From assembly GCF_000427295.1 (NCBI RefSeq), contig NZ_ATNM01000110.1:1-64000 (forward strand): a DNA stretch of 64,000 bases, read 5' to 3'. Source of the stretch: Cyclobacterium qasimii M12-11B (lineage in GTDB: Bacteria > Bacteroidota > Bacteroidia > Cytophagales > Cyclobacteriaceae). The position numbers and the translations under genes were made by a program. Under the pieces are notes generated by a model. The model did no database searches. It was not told the DNA's origin and saw only the letters and a list, made by a program, of their open reading frames with translations. Positions 9,807 through 19,075 of this stretch are shown one piece after another. The first letter of the stretch is position 1. Each line of letters starts with the position of its first letter.

Positions 9807-10595
9807 TTAATCTTTAGCTCCAATGCTTTCTTTGCATAAGGAATACACTTCTCCTAACCCTTTAAGTGGATCAAATTCAGACTCTGAAAATCCAAAGTGA
9901 ACTCTTTTTCTCCACCCTTCTGCATGTTCAAAGCATTCGGACATTGCCCCAACCTTTATCGAGAAATCCTCCATGGCAGCAATGTAGGAGTCCATTTTCT
10001 GGCTGTCTTCCAACCAGTTTTTCTGACTTTTATGGGCATTTAAAGCCTCTCTTTTTAGGGGTTGGACGGATGCTGTATCGATAAATACCCCTGGCCATAC
10101 TTTTTGCCCCAGGGGATCAAGAAGACCATGCGGGAGTGCGTGATATATTGCACAATTGTAATTGGAAACTGCTGGAAAGGCTGCCTTAAAATTAGGCACT
10201 CCCCTCACAAAGGCTGCTGTTACTGCCAAACGGCAAGCATTCATGTGGTCCTCCATATAATCGGAAGGTGAATGCGTGAGAATGACACTTGGCTTTACTT
10301 TTCGAATAATTCCTGCCAAAGCCTTCAGTGCTTTAGCCTCATAGAAAATTTCAAAATCATCACAAATAGGAGGGTGAAATTCCGCACCCAGAATATTGGC
10401 GGAATTTTGCGCCTCAAGCAATCTTATCTTGGCGGTAGTGTCAGCATCCATTTCAGTACTTCCACAGTCTCCTGAAGATAAATTCATATAATGAATTTCA
10501 TATCCAGCATTTTTTAACAATACCAATGTCCCAGCCATCAAAAACTCAATATCATCAGGATGCGCTGCAATTGCCATAGCTATTTTATCCATCAA
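9807..10595 (-). CDS. PIG-L/LmbE-family zinc deacetylase
   Basis: A 262-residue metal-dependent deacetylase. The N-terminal motif [15 protein letters not shown] supplies the zinc-binding His and Asp and the catalytic Asp. The second metal histidine lies in [16 protein letters not shown] near residue 115. The family removes acetyl groups from N-acetylglucosaminyl compounds (MshB, BshB, PIG-L). There is no signal peptide, so it acts in the cytoplasm. It lies one base from the Gfo gene upstream and 23 bases from the NagB-like gene downstream. A role in bacillithiol synthesis is possible for this family, but the operon context argues for catabolism. Confidence 0.87.
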   Translation of the reverse strand: MMDKIAMAIAAHPDDIEFLMAGTLVLLKNAGYEIHYMNLSSGDCGSTEMDADTTAKIRLLEAQNSANILGAEFHPPICDDFEIFYEAKALKALAGIIRKVKPSVILTHSPSDYMEDHMNACRLAVTAAFVRGVPNFKAAFPAVSNYNCAIYHALPHGLLDPLGQKVWPGVFIDTASVQPLKREALNAHKSQKNWLEDSQKMDSYIAAMEDFSIKVGAMSECFEHAEGWRKRVHFGFSESEFDPLKGLGEVYSLCKESIGAKD

Positions 10596-11618
10596 TTATA
10601 GCTTTACACTTTTCCCTGTTGCAGCAGATTTGTCAGCAGCAAAAATGACTTCATGTGTTTTCATGGCCTCTTTCAATCCAGTTAAAGGCATGTCTGTTCC
10701 GTTATTTATGGATTGGAAAAAGGAATCAAACTGCAATTGGTAAGGATGGTCAGCAACATCCCCGGAGTCCAACATTTTCATGGACAATTCACTCCATCTC
10801 GTTTTATCAGATTTTAGTTTATTGGAATGAAATTTATTGTCCAAAATTGACCCTTCACTTCCAAACAAATGGGTATGAAAATAGTAAGGTTGCAAACAAT
10901 CCACACTTGCTGCACACTTGGCTATTTTTCCACTTTTGAATTTTAGAATGGTTACACTGGTAGTCGTGTATTCATAAGGCTTGAAAATCTCGCTTTTGGT
11001 CTTGGTATCATAACTGGTAACCTCTTCAACATCAGAACCCATAAACATTAATAGTGAATCCAAAGCATGGCATCCCGCTGTTAGCAAAGAGCTTCCTCCA
11101 CCAGTTTTCTTCGCATTCCACTCAAATTGTCCATACCAAGGGCCGATACCATGCAGGTAATCAATTTCACCATAATGGATGTCTCCGATCAATCCCTGAT
11201 CTACTACTTCTTTTGTGGAAATAAACTGGTTGGACCACCTGCATTCAAAGCAAATACAAAACTTAACATTTGCCTCTTTTACAGCTTTTTCTATCTCTTG
11301 ACAATCCGCCCATGACAAAGCCATAGGCTTTTCCAAAATGATATGTTTACCTGCCTTTGCTGCGGCCAATGCATGTTCAGTATGTTGATAAGTATAGCTA
11401 CATATGGAAACAGCATCAATGCTTTTGTCCTTTAGCATTTCATCAAGGTCTGTGTAAGATTTGATGTCTGTCCCCCAGGTTTTGCTTAATTCGGCATCGT
11501 CATGTTTTCTGGATGAAAAAATAGCCGAAACCTGAGCAAATTCACCTGCGTTAATCGCATTAATGTGTGCTGTAGCTACCCAACCGTATCCAATAATTCC
11601 AACATTCAATTTTTTCAT
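10596..11618 (-). CDS. Gfo/Idh/MocA-family oxidoreductase
   Basis: A 340-residue cytoplasmic dehydrogenase. The Rossmann motif is GIIGYGWVATAHI. The family lysine is in ILEKPMALSW near residue 95. The catalytic-domain signature GGGSSLLTAGCHALD near residue 175 ends in the conserved His-x-x-Asp. This is the most canonical of the four Gfo proteins in the locus. It directly abuts the PIG-L gene and follows the exported paralogue by 35 bases. It likely oxidises a sugar or cyclitol hydroxyl with NAD(P); the substrate is unknown. Confidence 0.87.
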   Translation of the reverse strand: MKKLNVGIIGYGWVATAHINAINAGEFAQVSAIFSSRKHDDAELSKTWGTDIKSYTDLDEMLKDKSIDAVSICSYTYQHTEHALAAAKAGKHIILEKPMALSWADCQEIEKAVKEANVKFCICFECRWSNQFISTKEVVDQGLIGDIHYGEIDYLHGIGPWYGQFEWNAKKTGGGSSLLTAGCHALDSLLMFMGSDVEEVTSYDTKTKSEIFKPYEYTTTSVTILKFKSGKIAKCAASVDCLQPYYFHTHLFGSEGSILDNKFHSNKLKSDKTRWSELSMKMLDSGDVADHPYQLQFDSFFQSINNGTDMPLTGLKEAMKTHEVIFAADKSAATGKSVKL

Positions 11619-11653
11619 AATTATCTCTTTATTAAATAGTTAATAGTAATTGA

Positions 11654-12673
11654 TTATTTTAAAGCCTTTTTTAATACTTTGTCCAGGGATATTTTTTTCC
11701 CCCCTTTGTTTTTACTTTCCTGAGCCGCTTCCATAAAAGCATAGATTTCAAAGGTTTCTTCAGCTGACACCGGAGCTTTATTTTGAAGGAAAAATTCAAC
11801 TACTTTGACAACCAGGGACCGATACCCTTTAAAGGATCCGAGGTCCACGATTTCATTTTCCTTGAATACCGTACCTCCAAAATCACGTTTTCCTTCTCTG
11901 ATGCCCCTGAAGACACCTACCCTGCCATCCTTCCAATGTCCGATAACCAGGTCTTCGGCTTCTGAATGTTGCACTTGCTGCACTTCCACACAGCCTGGCC
12001 CCATTACTGTAAATAGGTATTCAATGCCATGAATCCCATACCAAAACAAGTCTGTATGGCTCTTTTCCAAAGCAGCAGGGCTAAAAGTATGGGCACTTAT
12101 TACTTCTGAAGGATTGATGTTTTGAGCACTTTCCATGTACCTTAAGGCTGAAGAGGAAAAAATCGGCACTCCGTATTTCTCTGCCTCTTTGTAGATGTCC
12201 ACCACTCCTTGCAAATCCTCAGCAACAGGCTTGTCTACAAACACAGGTTTTCCTGCTTTCAGCGCTGGGAGAACTTCCTTCATATGGGGTCTGCCGTCAT
12301 TGGTCTCTATCATCACCACGTCCACCATCTCAATCAAATGCTCCATGGATTCAACCATGGTAACCCCCATCTCCTCCACATCTTTTTGATAACTGCTAAG
12401 TTGTTCTGGCGTAAAATCAACATCGGGGTTTCCAGGTGGATGGTACAATGCCACCATCTTGCAACCAAAAAGGTCTTTCTTTTTATTTGGGTCGTTTAGT
12501 ATTTTTGAAAATGCCGCACTATGGACTGATAAGCCTACCAGACCTACCTTTAGGTCTTCCTTTGGAAGGTTTTTGGCTATAGAAAATAAGGGCTGCCCCA
12601 AAAGACTTAACCCAACTCCCCCAAAGGACAGTTTTTTAACAAAATTCCTGCGTACTATTTTATTTTCGACCAT
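11654..12673 (-). CDS. Tat-exported Gfo/Idh/MocA-like protein with GLSVHSA motif
   Basis: A 339-residue protein that starts with a twin-arginine type signal: VRRNFVKKLSFGGVGLSLLG over residues about 7-26. The mature part has the divergent nucleotide-binding turn GLVGLSVHSAAF, the lysine motif FVDKPVAED, NDGRPH and DLFWYGIHGIEYLF. It shares these throughout with the cytoplasmic paralogue at 4773-5696. Tat export implies folding, probably with tightly bound NAD(P), before transport, as known for glucose-fructose oxidoreductase. It is the first gene of the operon. Immediately upstream lies a SusD remnant rather than an intact SusCD pair. Confidence 0.82.
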   Translation of the reverse strand: MVENKIVRRNFVKKLSFGGVGLSLLGQPLFSIAKNLPKEDLKVGLVGLSVHSAAFSKILNDPNKKKDLFGCKMVALYHPPGNPDVDFTPEQLSSYQKDVEEMGVTMVESMEHLIEMVDVVMIETNDGRPHMKEVLPALKAGKPVFVDKPVAEDLQGVVDIYKEAEKYGVPIFSSSALRYMESAQNINPSEVISAHTFSPAALEKSHTDLFWYGIHGIEYLFTVMGPGCVEVQQVQHSEAEDLVIGHWKDGRVGVFRGIREGKRDFGGTVFKENEIVDLGSFKGYRSLVVKVVEFFLQNKAPVSAEETFEIYAFMEAAQESKNKGGKKISLDKVLKKALK

Positions 12674-13326
12674 TTACTCTATAGATTATATATTACTTCT
12701 TTCAGTTCCTGTCTTTAAAAGCACCCCATTGGGAGACGATAAAACCTGTTCCATCCTATTGGCAACAGATCTAATGCCCGTCTCCCGCTTGCTAGTGGTT
12801 TGTTACTGGTATTCAGTACACAGAGAATTAATAACCTGGATTTTGCTCCAATGCCGAATTGATATCAATTTCTGATAAAGGGATTGGAATTAATTCCATG
12901 TCTTCTGTTATGCTTCCTGTTTTATCAATTACTTTATAGTGACCGCTCTCTCAGCTTCAGCATTTCCGAGATCGCCGGTTCAATCCTCACATCTATATTA
13001 TAATTTTATTTTATGAATAAAATACAATATCTATTATAGATAAAATTACTCTATTACCAAATTTAATTATTCCATTCTCGAGAATCCTATACTTTTTCCT
13101 AGATCTAAGATACTATCTTATAGATTAGCTAAATTTTAATGTATTAGACATTAAATAAGTCATAAACTATTCATTGAAGTAGTTTTATAATTATTAGACC
13201 ATTATATATCCCTTTAAGCATAAAAAGGAATTAGAATTAGGCGTACCTGTCCCAACCCCCAGAAGGAACACCTATAATCTAAAGAAAATCAGAAGGTTAA
13301 ATAAAAATAGTCTCGGAATGCAAAAT
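12674..13326. other. Intergenic region with a SusD relic and very AT-rich stretch
   Basis: The stretch between the operon's first gene and the sulfatase holds the SusD C-terminal relic (12828-12950, listed separately). Then come about 300 bases of very AT-rich sequence without coding character. The promoter of the minus-strand operon presumably lies in 12674-12830, but I could not identify convincing -33/-7 elements. Confidence 0.5.
12828..12950 (-). pseudogene. Remnant of a SusD/RagB C-terminus
   Basis: Read on the minus strand from about 12950 to the stop at 12828-12830, the frame gives about 40 residues ending MELIPIPLSEID...LEQNPGY then stop. The closing pattern 'PIP-x-SEID-x-N...QNPGY' is the hallmark C-terminus of SusD-family outer-membrane glycan-binding lipoproteins. 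Upstream stops close this frame, and nothing of the remaining 450 or so residues is readable. A SusC/SusD pair probably once stood between the sulfatase and the operon and has been deleted. Confidence 0.75.
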
Positions 13327-14876
13327 TCACCTCATCAAAACTGGAACTGGATTGGCCATTTTACCAGGACTTCGTTGATTGACTCCAGGTTGGCCATTAT
13401 TGCCCAAATCATTTTTTGCAATTTCTGCCAGTTCGGAAAGCCTCTTTACAATTTCCGGCTTTTCTGCGGCCATATTGTGGGAGGAGGAAATGTCATTGAC
13501 GACATTGAATAAAAGTGGCTGGTTGTCCTCTCCAGGTTTAAAATAGGGATGGACCACAAACTCTTTTAGGGGTAAAAATAATTTCCATTGCCCTGCCCTT
13601 ATGGCTTGAAGTTGATCCATATAGTAATAGTAAAAAACATCATAAGGCGTTTCGGCACCTTTGTCTCCCAAAATCAAGGGGAGAATATTTTTTCCATCAA
13701 TTATCCGATCATGAGGAACCTTTGCTCCTGAAAGCTGGGCAAAGGTTGGGAGAAAATCCATTGTAGTGGCCATTTCCTCACTAACTGTCCCAGCAGGAAC
13801 AGTACCCGGCCACCAAAAAATAGTAGGCACTCTAAAGGCTCCCTCGGCCGTTGTGTAACCTCGACCTGTTAAAGGAAGGTTCGTCCCCCTAACTGTGCTC
13901 GTTGGATCATCGGTCATAGGGGCACCATTGTCTGATGTAAAAACGACCACCGTATTCTTTTCTATTCCCAGCTCCTCCAACTTATCCATTATTTGCCCAA
14001 CTGACCAATCCAATTCCTCCACACTGTCTCCCCATGGTCCACCTTTACTTTTACCCTTGAAAGCCTCACTTGCAAAAGGCTCAGTAGTGCTTCCCGGCAT
14101 GGCATGTGGCAGGTAAAGGAAAAATGGTTCGTTTGGTTTTGGGTAATAAATTCCAAAGCCTTTTCAGTGAAATCTTTGGTCAACAAATTTCTATCAACCC
14201 CTGCCCGAACAACTTTCGTGTTTTCCATCACAGGTAAAGGCGGCCAATTGGATCCATTAAACTTTGTACCAATGCGCAAACCCACCTCCTGCGTCATGTC
14301 ATCACTATAAGGTATACCATAAAAATAATCGAAGCCCTGATTGTTTGGTAAAAATTCTGGCTGGTCTCCTAAATGCCATTTTCCAATAAGCCCTGTTATG
14401 TAACCAACACCTTTCAATACTTCTGCTATTGTAACTTCTTCAGGATTTAACCCATAAGGTGAAATGGGACGCAAAACCAGGCCATCTCTAGGGTTCACAT
14501 GCATGCCTACTCGCTGAGAATAACAGCCAGTCATAATGGATGCTCTGGAAGGCGTACAAACGCCTGCTGTAACTAGAAAATGGGTGAATTTCCGACCTTC
14601 TTGGGCCATTCGGTTTAATGCGGGGGTGCGGATCACTTTCGAGCCAAAGGGTTCAATGTCGCCATAACCCAAATTATCACAGAATATAATTATAAAGTTA
14701 GGGCGCTTATCTGAAGGTGCTATCTGTTCTTGATCCATGGGAGTATTCCCCACCTCTTCTTTTAACACTTTGGCATTCAGATTGGCGTTGCCTATGAACA
14801 GAAAGAAAATACAAGCATATAAAATGGAAAGATTCAACCTTTTATTTCTGTTTGGTGAAAAAATTAAGCTCTCCAT
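13327..14876 (-). CDS. Family S1 sulfatase, frame broken by one base
   Basis: A secreted arylsulfatase-like enzyme, about 516 residues after correction. It has an N-terminal signal peptide, the metal-binding start RPNFIIIFCDNLGYGD, and the formylglycine signature GVCTPSRASIMTG (Cys becomes formylglycine). GLIGKWHLGD follows, and the C-terminal half contains VVVFTSDNGAPMTDDP. The frame shifts between ALEFITQ and KPNEPFFLYLPHAMPG. One extra A in the minus-strand run at 14137-14140 restores it. It would remove sulfate from a sulfated glycan. It lies upstream of the SusD relic and the catabolic operon, as in polysaccharide utilisation loci. Whether the break is real or an artefact is open, but other homopolymer breaks in the window favour an artefact. 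Confidence 0.85.
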
Positions 14877-15333
14877 ATTATTAAGAATTAAATAAGTCGA
14901 AATATTAATGTTCTGAATGATAAAAATATGGGTTTTAAAATTAAAGCTCCTATTATATCTTCTACATTGCTAATACTATTTCATAATAACCCTTCCAAAA
15001 TCATGTTTCACCATTTAATATTTCTTCAAACAATATCTGGGAATAATAATGAATAACAGATTTGCATTCTCCATTTAAACCCTAACCCCAGAATCTTCAG
15101 TTTGATGGGCTTTAATGTCATTTACTTAAAATTATTAGATTTGAAGGACAGCATCATAAAGCACTTGCAGGCATGTAGGAATAAAGGATTTTTTTGTATT
15201 TTAACATCAGTTAAGCTTTGTGTGTCTATACCTTAACTAAACACAAGCGAGTTTTTGAACCACCAAAAGAAAAAATATAAGTTAACAATATCGCATTTTT
15301 TTATGCGCTATCATGACACTTTAACCCATAATA
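14877..15333. other. Divergent intergenic region, no gene seen
   Basis: About 457 AT-rich bases separate the divergent sulfatase and DUF5996 genes, so promoters for both must lie here. I see no RNA gene, clear repeat or small ORF with coding character. Confidence 0.4.
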
Positions 15334-16251
15334 ATGAAGACAAAATCCCTAGCAACCGAATGGCCTGTCCTAGATTTTGCAGCAATGCAAGGCACCATTG
15401 AAACCATCCACCAATGGATTCAGATAATTGGTAAGATCCGTTTAAAAACAATGCCTTGGCAAAACCACTCATGGCACACGACTTTATACCTTTCTCCAGT
15501 GGGGTATTCCACTCAGGCCATATGTTTTGGAGGTGGCATTTTTGAAATAGAGTTAGATTTTGTCCACCACCAATTGCACATCAAATCTTCAAATGCAGCA
15601 ACACAACACATTGCGCTAAAAACAATGAGTGTAGCCGACTTTTACAAAGAACTTTTTGAAAAATTAGCAGCTTCAGGCATTGACATAAAAATTCATGGCC
15701 GTCCAAACGAAATGGAACCGGCCATCCCTTTTGCCAGCAATACTGCCATCAGTACATACGATCCTGAAGCTGCCAACCTACTTTGGAAAGCTATGCTCAA
15801 GTCAAATGGAGTGTTCAATAAATTTCGAAGTGGGTTTATCGGTAAATCCAGCCCGGTACACCTATTCTGGGGTGCCTTTGATTTGGCTGTAACCCGCTTT
15901 TCTGGAAGACCTGCACCTTTGCACCAGGGAGGAATGCCAAATATGCCGTTAGATGTCATGCAGGAAGCCTATTCCCATGAGGTAAGTAGTGCGGGATTTT
16001 GGCCTGGATCCACAGATTCGCCCATGGCCGTTTATTATGCCTATGCCTATCCTGGAAATGAAGCCTATGCAAAACAAAAAGTTTTACCGGAACAGGCATT
16101 TTACAGTCCTGAAATGGGTGAGTTTTTTCTTAAATATGAAGACGTTCAATCCTCTTCAGATCCAGAAAGAACGCTAATGGATTTTCTACAAACCACCTAC
16201 GAGGCAGCAGCCAATACCTCAAACTGGGAACGAAAGGCATTGGAAAAGTAA
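15334..16251 (+). CDS. DUF5996-family protein
   Basis: A 305-residue soluble protein that I recognise as DUF5996-like. Its N-terminal pattern is WPVLDFAAMQGTIETIHQW, then KIRLKTMPWQNHSWHTTLY and ALKTMSVADFYKEL. In the second half it has SPVHLFWGAFDLAVTRFSGR and SHEVSSAGFWPGS. The tryptophan- and histidine-rich motifs suggest a binding pocket, but no biochemical function is established. It stands alone on the plus strand, flanked by the sulfatase promoter region and an intergenic repeat cluster. No signal peptide is visible. Confidence 0.75.
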   Translation: MKTKSLATEWPVLDFAAMQGTIETIHQWIQIIGKIRLKTMPWQNHSWHTTLYLSPVGYSTQAICFGGGIFEIELDFVHHQLHIKSSNAATQHIALKTMSVADFYKELFEKLAASGIDIKIHGRPNEMEPAIPFASNTAISTYDPEAANLLWKAMLKSNGVFNKFRSGFIGKSSPVHLFWGAFDLAVTRFSGRPAPLHQGGMPNMPLDVMQEAYSHEVSSAGFWPGSTDSPMAVYYAYAYPGNEAYAKQKVLPEQAFYSPEMGEFFLKYEDVQSSSDPERTLMDFLQTTYEAAANTSNWERKALEK

Positions 16252-16803
16252 AGAGCGAATATTTAAATAGCTACGTGGTTTGGTAGGAACACTTATCTGT
16301 AAACTTTTTTATCTCAATTATTCACCACCGGTGTCTGAGCCTGTCGAAGCCAGCGGTATCGAAGTCGGGTGAATGAGCGGAGCCGAAGTCAACCTGAGGC
16401 CTCAACAATTAGACCCCCTATCTATATGGAAAGGTAGATTATTAAAAGAACCTTCTTAACTCTAAATTTTGGCTAAAGCCAGGTTCTATTATGCTATCCT
16501 GTAAATGGGCTAAAGCCCATTCCTATTGAGTCGTATTTTTTAAACAATGGGTTCGGGTGGAATTCAGAAATTGAAATAATGAAACCATTTTTTCAATAGC
16601 CCTCAGCTTCAGCTGGGGGATGTCGGTAATTTACTTTTTTATAGGGCTTTAGCCCAATCATTTACACGAGATGTTCTCCTTCAATCTAGGCTACAATAGC
16701 AGCCTTGACCCTATTTAACGAAAGTTGAAAACTTTCGGAATTTTAGGTCTAAGTTACGCTTCGCTAAACTTAGACCAGATACGAGTACTTCTCAGCAATC
16801 CCT
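16252..16803. repeat. Cluster of intergenic palindromic repeats
   Basis: This 550-base gap holds several unrelated palindromes. Three copies of a GGCTWWAGCC core occur: 16471-16480, 16507-16518 (GGGCTAAAGCCC) and 16644-16655 (GGGCTTTAGCCC). The last two lie in inverted orientation and share flanking GTAAAT/ATTTAC. Two hairpins follow: CGAAAGTT-gaa-AACTTTCG at 16719-16737 and GGTCTAAGTT/AACTTAGACC at 16746-16776. Near 16330-16400 are GTCGAAG-type units. Such mosaics resemble dispersed REP-like or small mobile repeats. No transposase is present. Confidence 0.65.
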
Positions 16804-17949
16804 TTAAACCTTCACATACCATCGGTTTTTATCCATCCACCAACCTATCAGCCATATGATCAGCATAAAGGATATGGAGAACAATAAACTTGCCCAACCT
16901 TCTGGAAACACTGGTTCAAATAGGGTTTTATAGGCCAGGTTACGGATGGATTGGCCTTCGATTTTTATCATCCCCAATATTCTTACCAATACGCCCGACA
17001 TTATGTACAATGCCAAGGGGTTTTTGCCAAAGACTTCAAAGAAATAAGCCCAGCCTTTGATTGACCGCACTTCTAATAAAAACATTAGTACGGCTAAGGT
17101 AAGGGTGGAATAACCTACCGTTACGAGAGTAAAGGAACTGGTCCAGATCTTTTTATTGATTGGAAAGCCATAATCCCAGAGGTAACCTGCAACAAGTAAA
17201 ACCATTGCAAACATGGCCAACCAAAGTACTGCCTCTATATTCCCTCCTCTTTTCTGAACCTGCAAACCTACCCAATAGCCTAATAATACATTGACCATGG
17301 CAGGAAAGGTGCTTAACAAGCCTTCTGGATCAAAGGCAACCCCATCCATCATGTAGAGGTTGTCAGGAGAAAACAGCCACAAATCCAGTCGGCCACTCGC
17401 ATTGCCTTCCAGTGAAAAAGGATCCATGCCGGGAATGCCAAGAAAAAGCATGACTAGCCAATACAGGATCAACACTACCCCACTCGTAATAAGAATTTTT
17501 TTCGGACTTAGAAAATAGATCAAGGTCGCAGCAAGTCCATAACACAACGCTATTCTTTGCAATACGCCAAGGATTCTGATACTGGTGAAATCATAAAGCA
17601 CAAAGCCGCTATCGTTAATTCTAAAGTAAGGGAAGGCGGTTAGCAACAAGCCAATAAGAAAAATCAAGGCTGTTCTTTTAAACACTTTGCCAAAATACTC
17701 CTTACTCCCCTTCAATTTAAATTTACCAAGACTAAAGCTCATGGCATTACCTACCACAAACAAAAAGGAGGGAAAAACCAAATCTGTAAGGGTTAAACCA
17801 TGCCAGGAGGCGTGAGTTAAAGGGCCAAAACTAGTACTTCCATCCCCTGGAGTATTGACGATCACCATCAATGCCAATGTCAAGCCTCGTAAAACATCCA
17901 AAGATTGATACCTTTTTGATGAAGTAGCGTTTTCCAATGTATTTGTCAT
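16804..17949 (-). CDS. nagX: NagX-like membrane acyltransferase (HGSNAT-type, DUF5009-like)
   Basis: A 381-residue inner-membrane protein with about ten hydrophobic helices. The N-terminal motif SLDVLRGLTLALMVIVNTPG and the following LTHASWHGLTLTDLVFPSFL are hallmarks of the heparan-alpha-glucosaminide N-acetyltransferase/NagX family, in which a histidine of this region carries acetyl across the membrane. In bacteria, NagX-like genes sit with N-acetylglucosamine utilisation genes. Here it lies five bases after the GH20-like gene, which supports a shared amino-sugar role. The gene symbol is used by family resemblance only. Confidence 0.78.
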   Translation of the reverse strand: MTNTLENATSSKRYQSLDVLRGLTLALMVIVNTPGDGSTSFGPLTHASWHGLTLTDLVFPSFLFVVGNAMSFSLGKFKLKGSKEYFGKVFKRTALIFLIGLLLTAFPYFRINDSGFVLYDFTSIRILGVLQRIALCYGLAATLIYFLSPKKILITSGVVLILYWLVMLFLGIPGMDPFSLEGNASGRLDLWLFSPDNLYMMDGVAFDPEGLLSTFPAMVNVLLGYWVGLQVQKRGGNIEAVLWLAMFAMVLLVAGYLWDYGFPINKKIWTSSFTLVTVGYSTLTLAVLMFLLEVRSIKGWAYFFEVFGKNPLALYIMSGVLVRILGMIKIEGQSIRNLAYKTLFEPVFPEGWASLLFSISFMLIIWLIGWWMDKNRWYVKV

Positions 17950-17953
17950 ATTA

Positions 17954-19075
17954 TTACTTTGTTGAAACCTTATCTATTGTGTCAAACATCTGGACGAAAG
18001 TCACCCAAGGCTGGAATTGTTCCTCGTTTGATTTATTGTTTGAAGCCATGTAATTCTCCAGTCCGTCCATAAACCCATCAGCACTGGACCAAACGGTTAA
18101 TATCACTCCTTGAAACCGATTTTTCATTGCTTCAGTTTGGAATTCCCTCCACCTAAACATGTCCTTGACTTGCTGGACACCCACCTCAGGAGTCTTCCAT
18201 GCACAACTGATCACATCGAAACCTTTCATGGCAAACATTACCGGCGTTTGATCCGGCCTCTCGTAATGCCAATCACAAATCACCACATCTTTTGGAATCA
18301 TGTCAATGGCTCTATGGGTGTTGTTCATGCTTGCTTCCCACATTCCTATGCCTGTGGTTTTACCATCTATCAACCTATCCCCCCAAATCCAAAGCTTTTT
18401 TCCTTGGGCATGGAGGTGGTTTCTAATATTGCTCACCTCTCCCGCAAATAGCTCGGCTGCATCTCTACCATTGCATCTGGGGCATTTATCATCTGCAATG
18501 TAAAACACCTCATCCAATCCTGCATGAAAGGCATCTGTTTCGAATACATCCACTATTTCATCCACCAAGTCAAAGACTATGTCATGCACTCCAGGATGTA
18601 AAGGGCAATAGCTTTTACAATACAAGCCCTCTTCATTTGGCCATTTGTAATCGGCAGGTATTGCTACATGAGGAGTCTCGTCAAATTCAGGATAAACCTC
18701 TAATAAATTCCCAAGTGACCCAGCCCAGGATTGATGTCCTAAAAGGTTGATCTGTGGCACCAATTGAATCTCATGCTTCTTGGCTACGGCCACCATTTTC
18801 TTGACATCTCCTTCGGACAATGTCACTTTATTCCTAAGCTCCGGATGGCTTTTAAAGGCATAATTATAATCTACCCTTAGGATCAACACATTGACACCTC
18901 TAGGTGCCAATACTTTCTCCATAAATGTAACAAAGCGATCGACATCAGCTTTTTGAGGGGCTGCTATGGCAAATCCCCTTACCGGTAAATCTCCCTTTTC
19001 AATTTCCTGAGGAAATGCCGATTGAAACAAAAAAAACATGCCTAATAGCAATACGATTCTCTTGAATATTCTCAT
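17954..19075 (-). CDS. Secreted GH20-like glycoside hydrolase domain protein
   Basis: A 373-residue protein with an N-terminal signal peptide (FLFQSAFPQ, cleaved near residue 22). The rest is a TIM barrel resembling the catalytic domain of family 20 hexosaminidases. LRVDYNYAF and PQINLLGHQSWAG match early barrel strands. The DE pair in DAFHAGLDEVFYIADD near residue 195 matches the Asp-Glu catalytic pair. WIWGDRLIDG and LTVWSSADG fit later strands. It lacks the separate N-terminal GH20b domain of classical hexosaminidases. It is probably periplasmic or secreted and acts on beta-linked amino sugars; exact activity unknown. Confidence 0.72.
   Translation of the reverse strand: MRIFKRIVLLLGMFFLFQSAFPQEIEKGDLPVRGFAIAAPQKADVDRFVTFMEKVLAPRGVNVLILRVDYNYAFKSHPELRNKVTLSEGDVKKMVAVAKKHEIQLVPQINLLGHQSWAGSLGNLLEVYPEFDETPHVAIPADYKWPNEEGLYCKSYCPLHPGVHDIVFDLVDEIVDVFETDAFHAGLDEVFYIADDKCPRCNGRDAAELFAGEVSNIRNHLHAQGKKLWIWGDRLIDGKTTGIGMWEASMNNTHRAIDMIPKDVVICDWHYERPDQTPVMFAMKGFDVISCAWKTPEVGVQQVKDMFRWREFQTEAMKNRFQGVILTVWSSADGFMDGLENYMASNNKSNEEQFQPWVTFVQMFDTIDKVSTK

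Noticed and set aside
12459-12875. Plus-strand 138-residue ORF over the Tat-protein start
   Set aside because: It overlaps a clear gene and a SusD relic on the other strand and has no recognisable motif.
12941-12995. tRNA-like CGCCGGTTCAATCC segment
   Set aside because: The bases around GTTCAAT do not form a five-base T-stem, and no acceptor or D arm can be drawn.
16719-16776. Terminators in the repeat cluster
   Set aside because: The two hairpins lack a T-run on either strand and do not follow a gene end closely.
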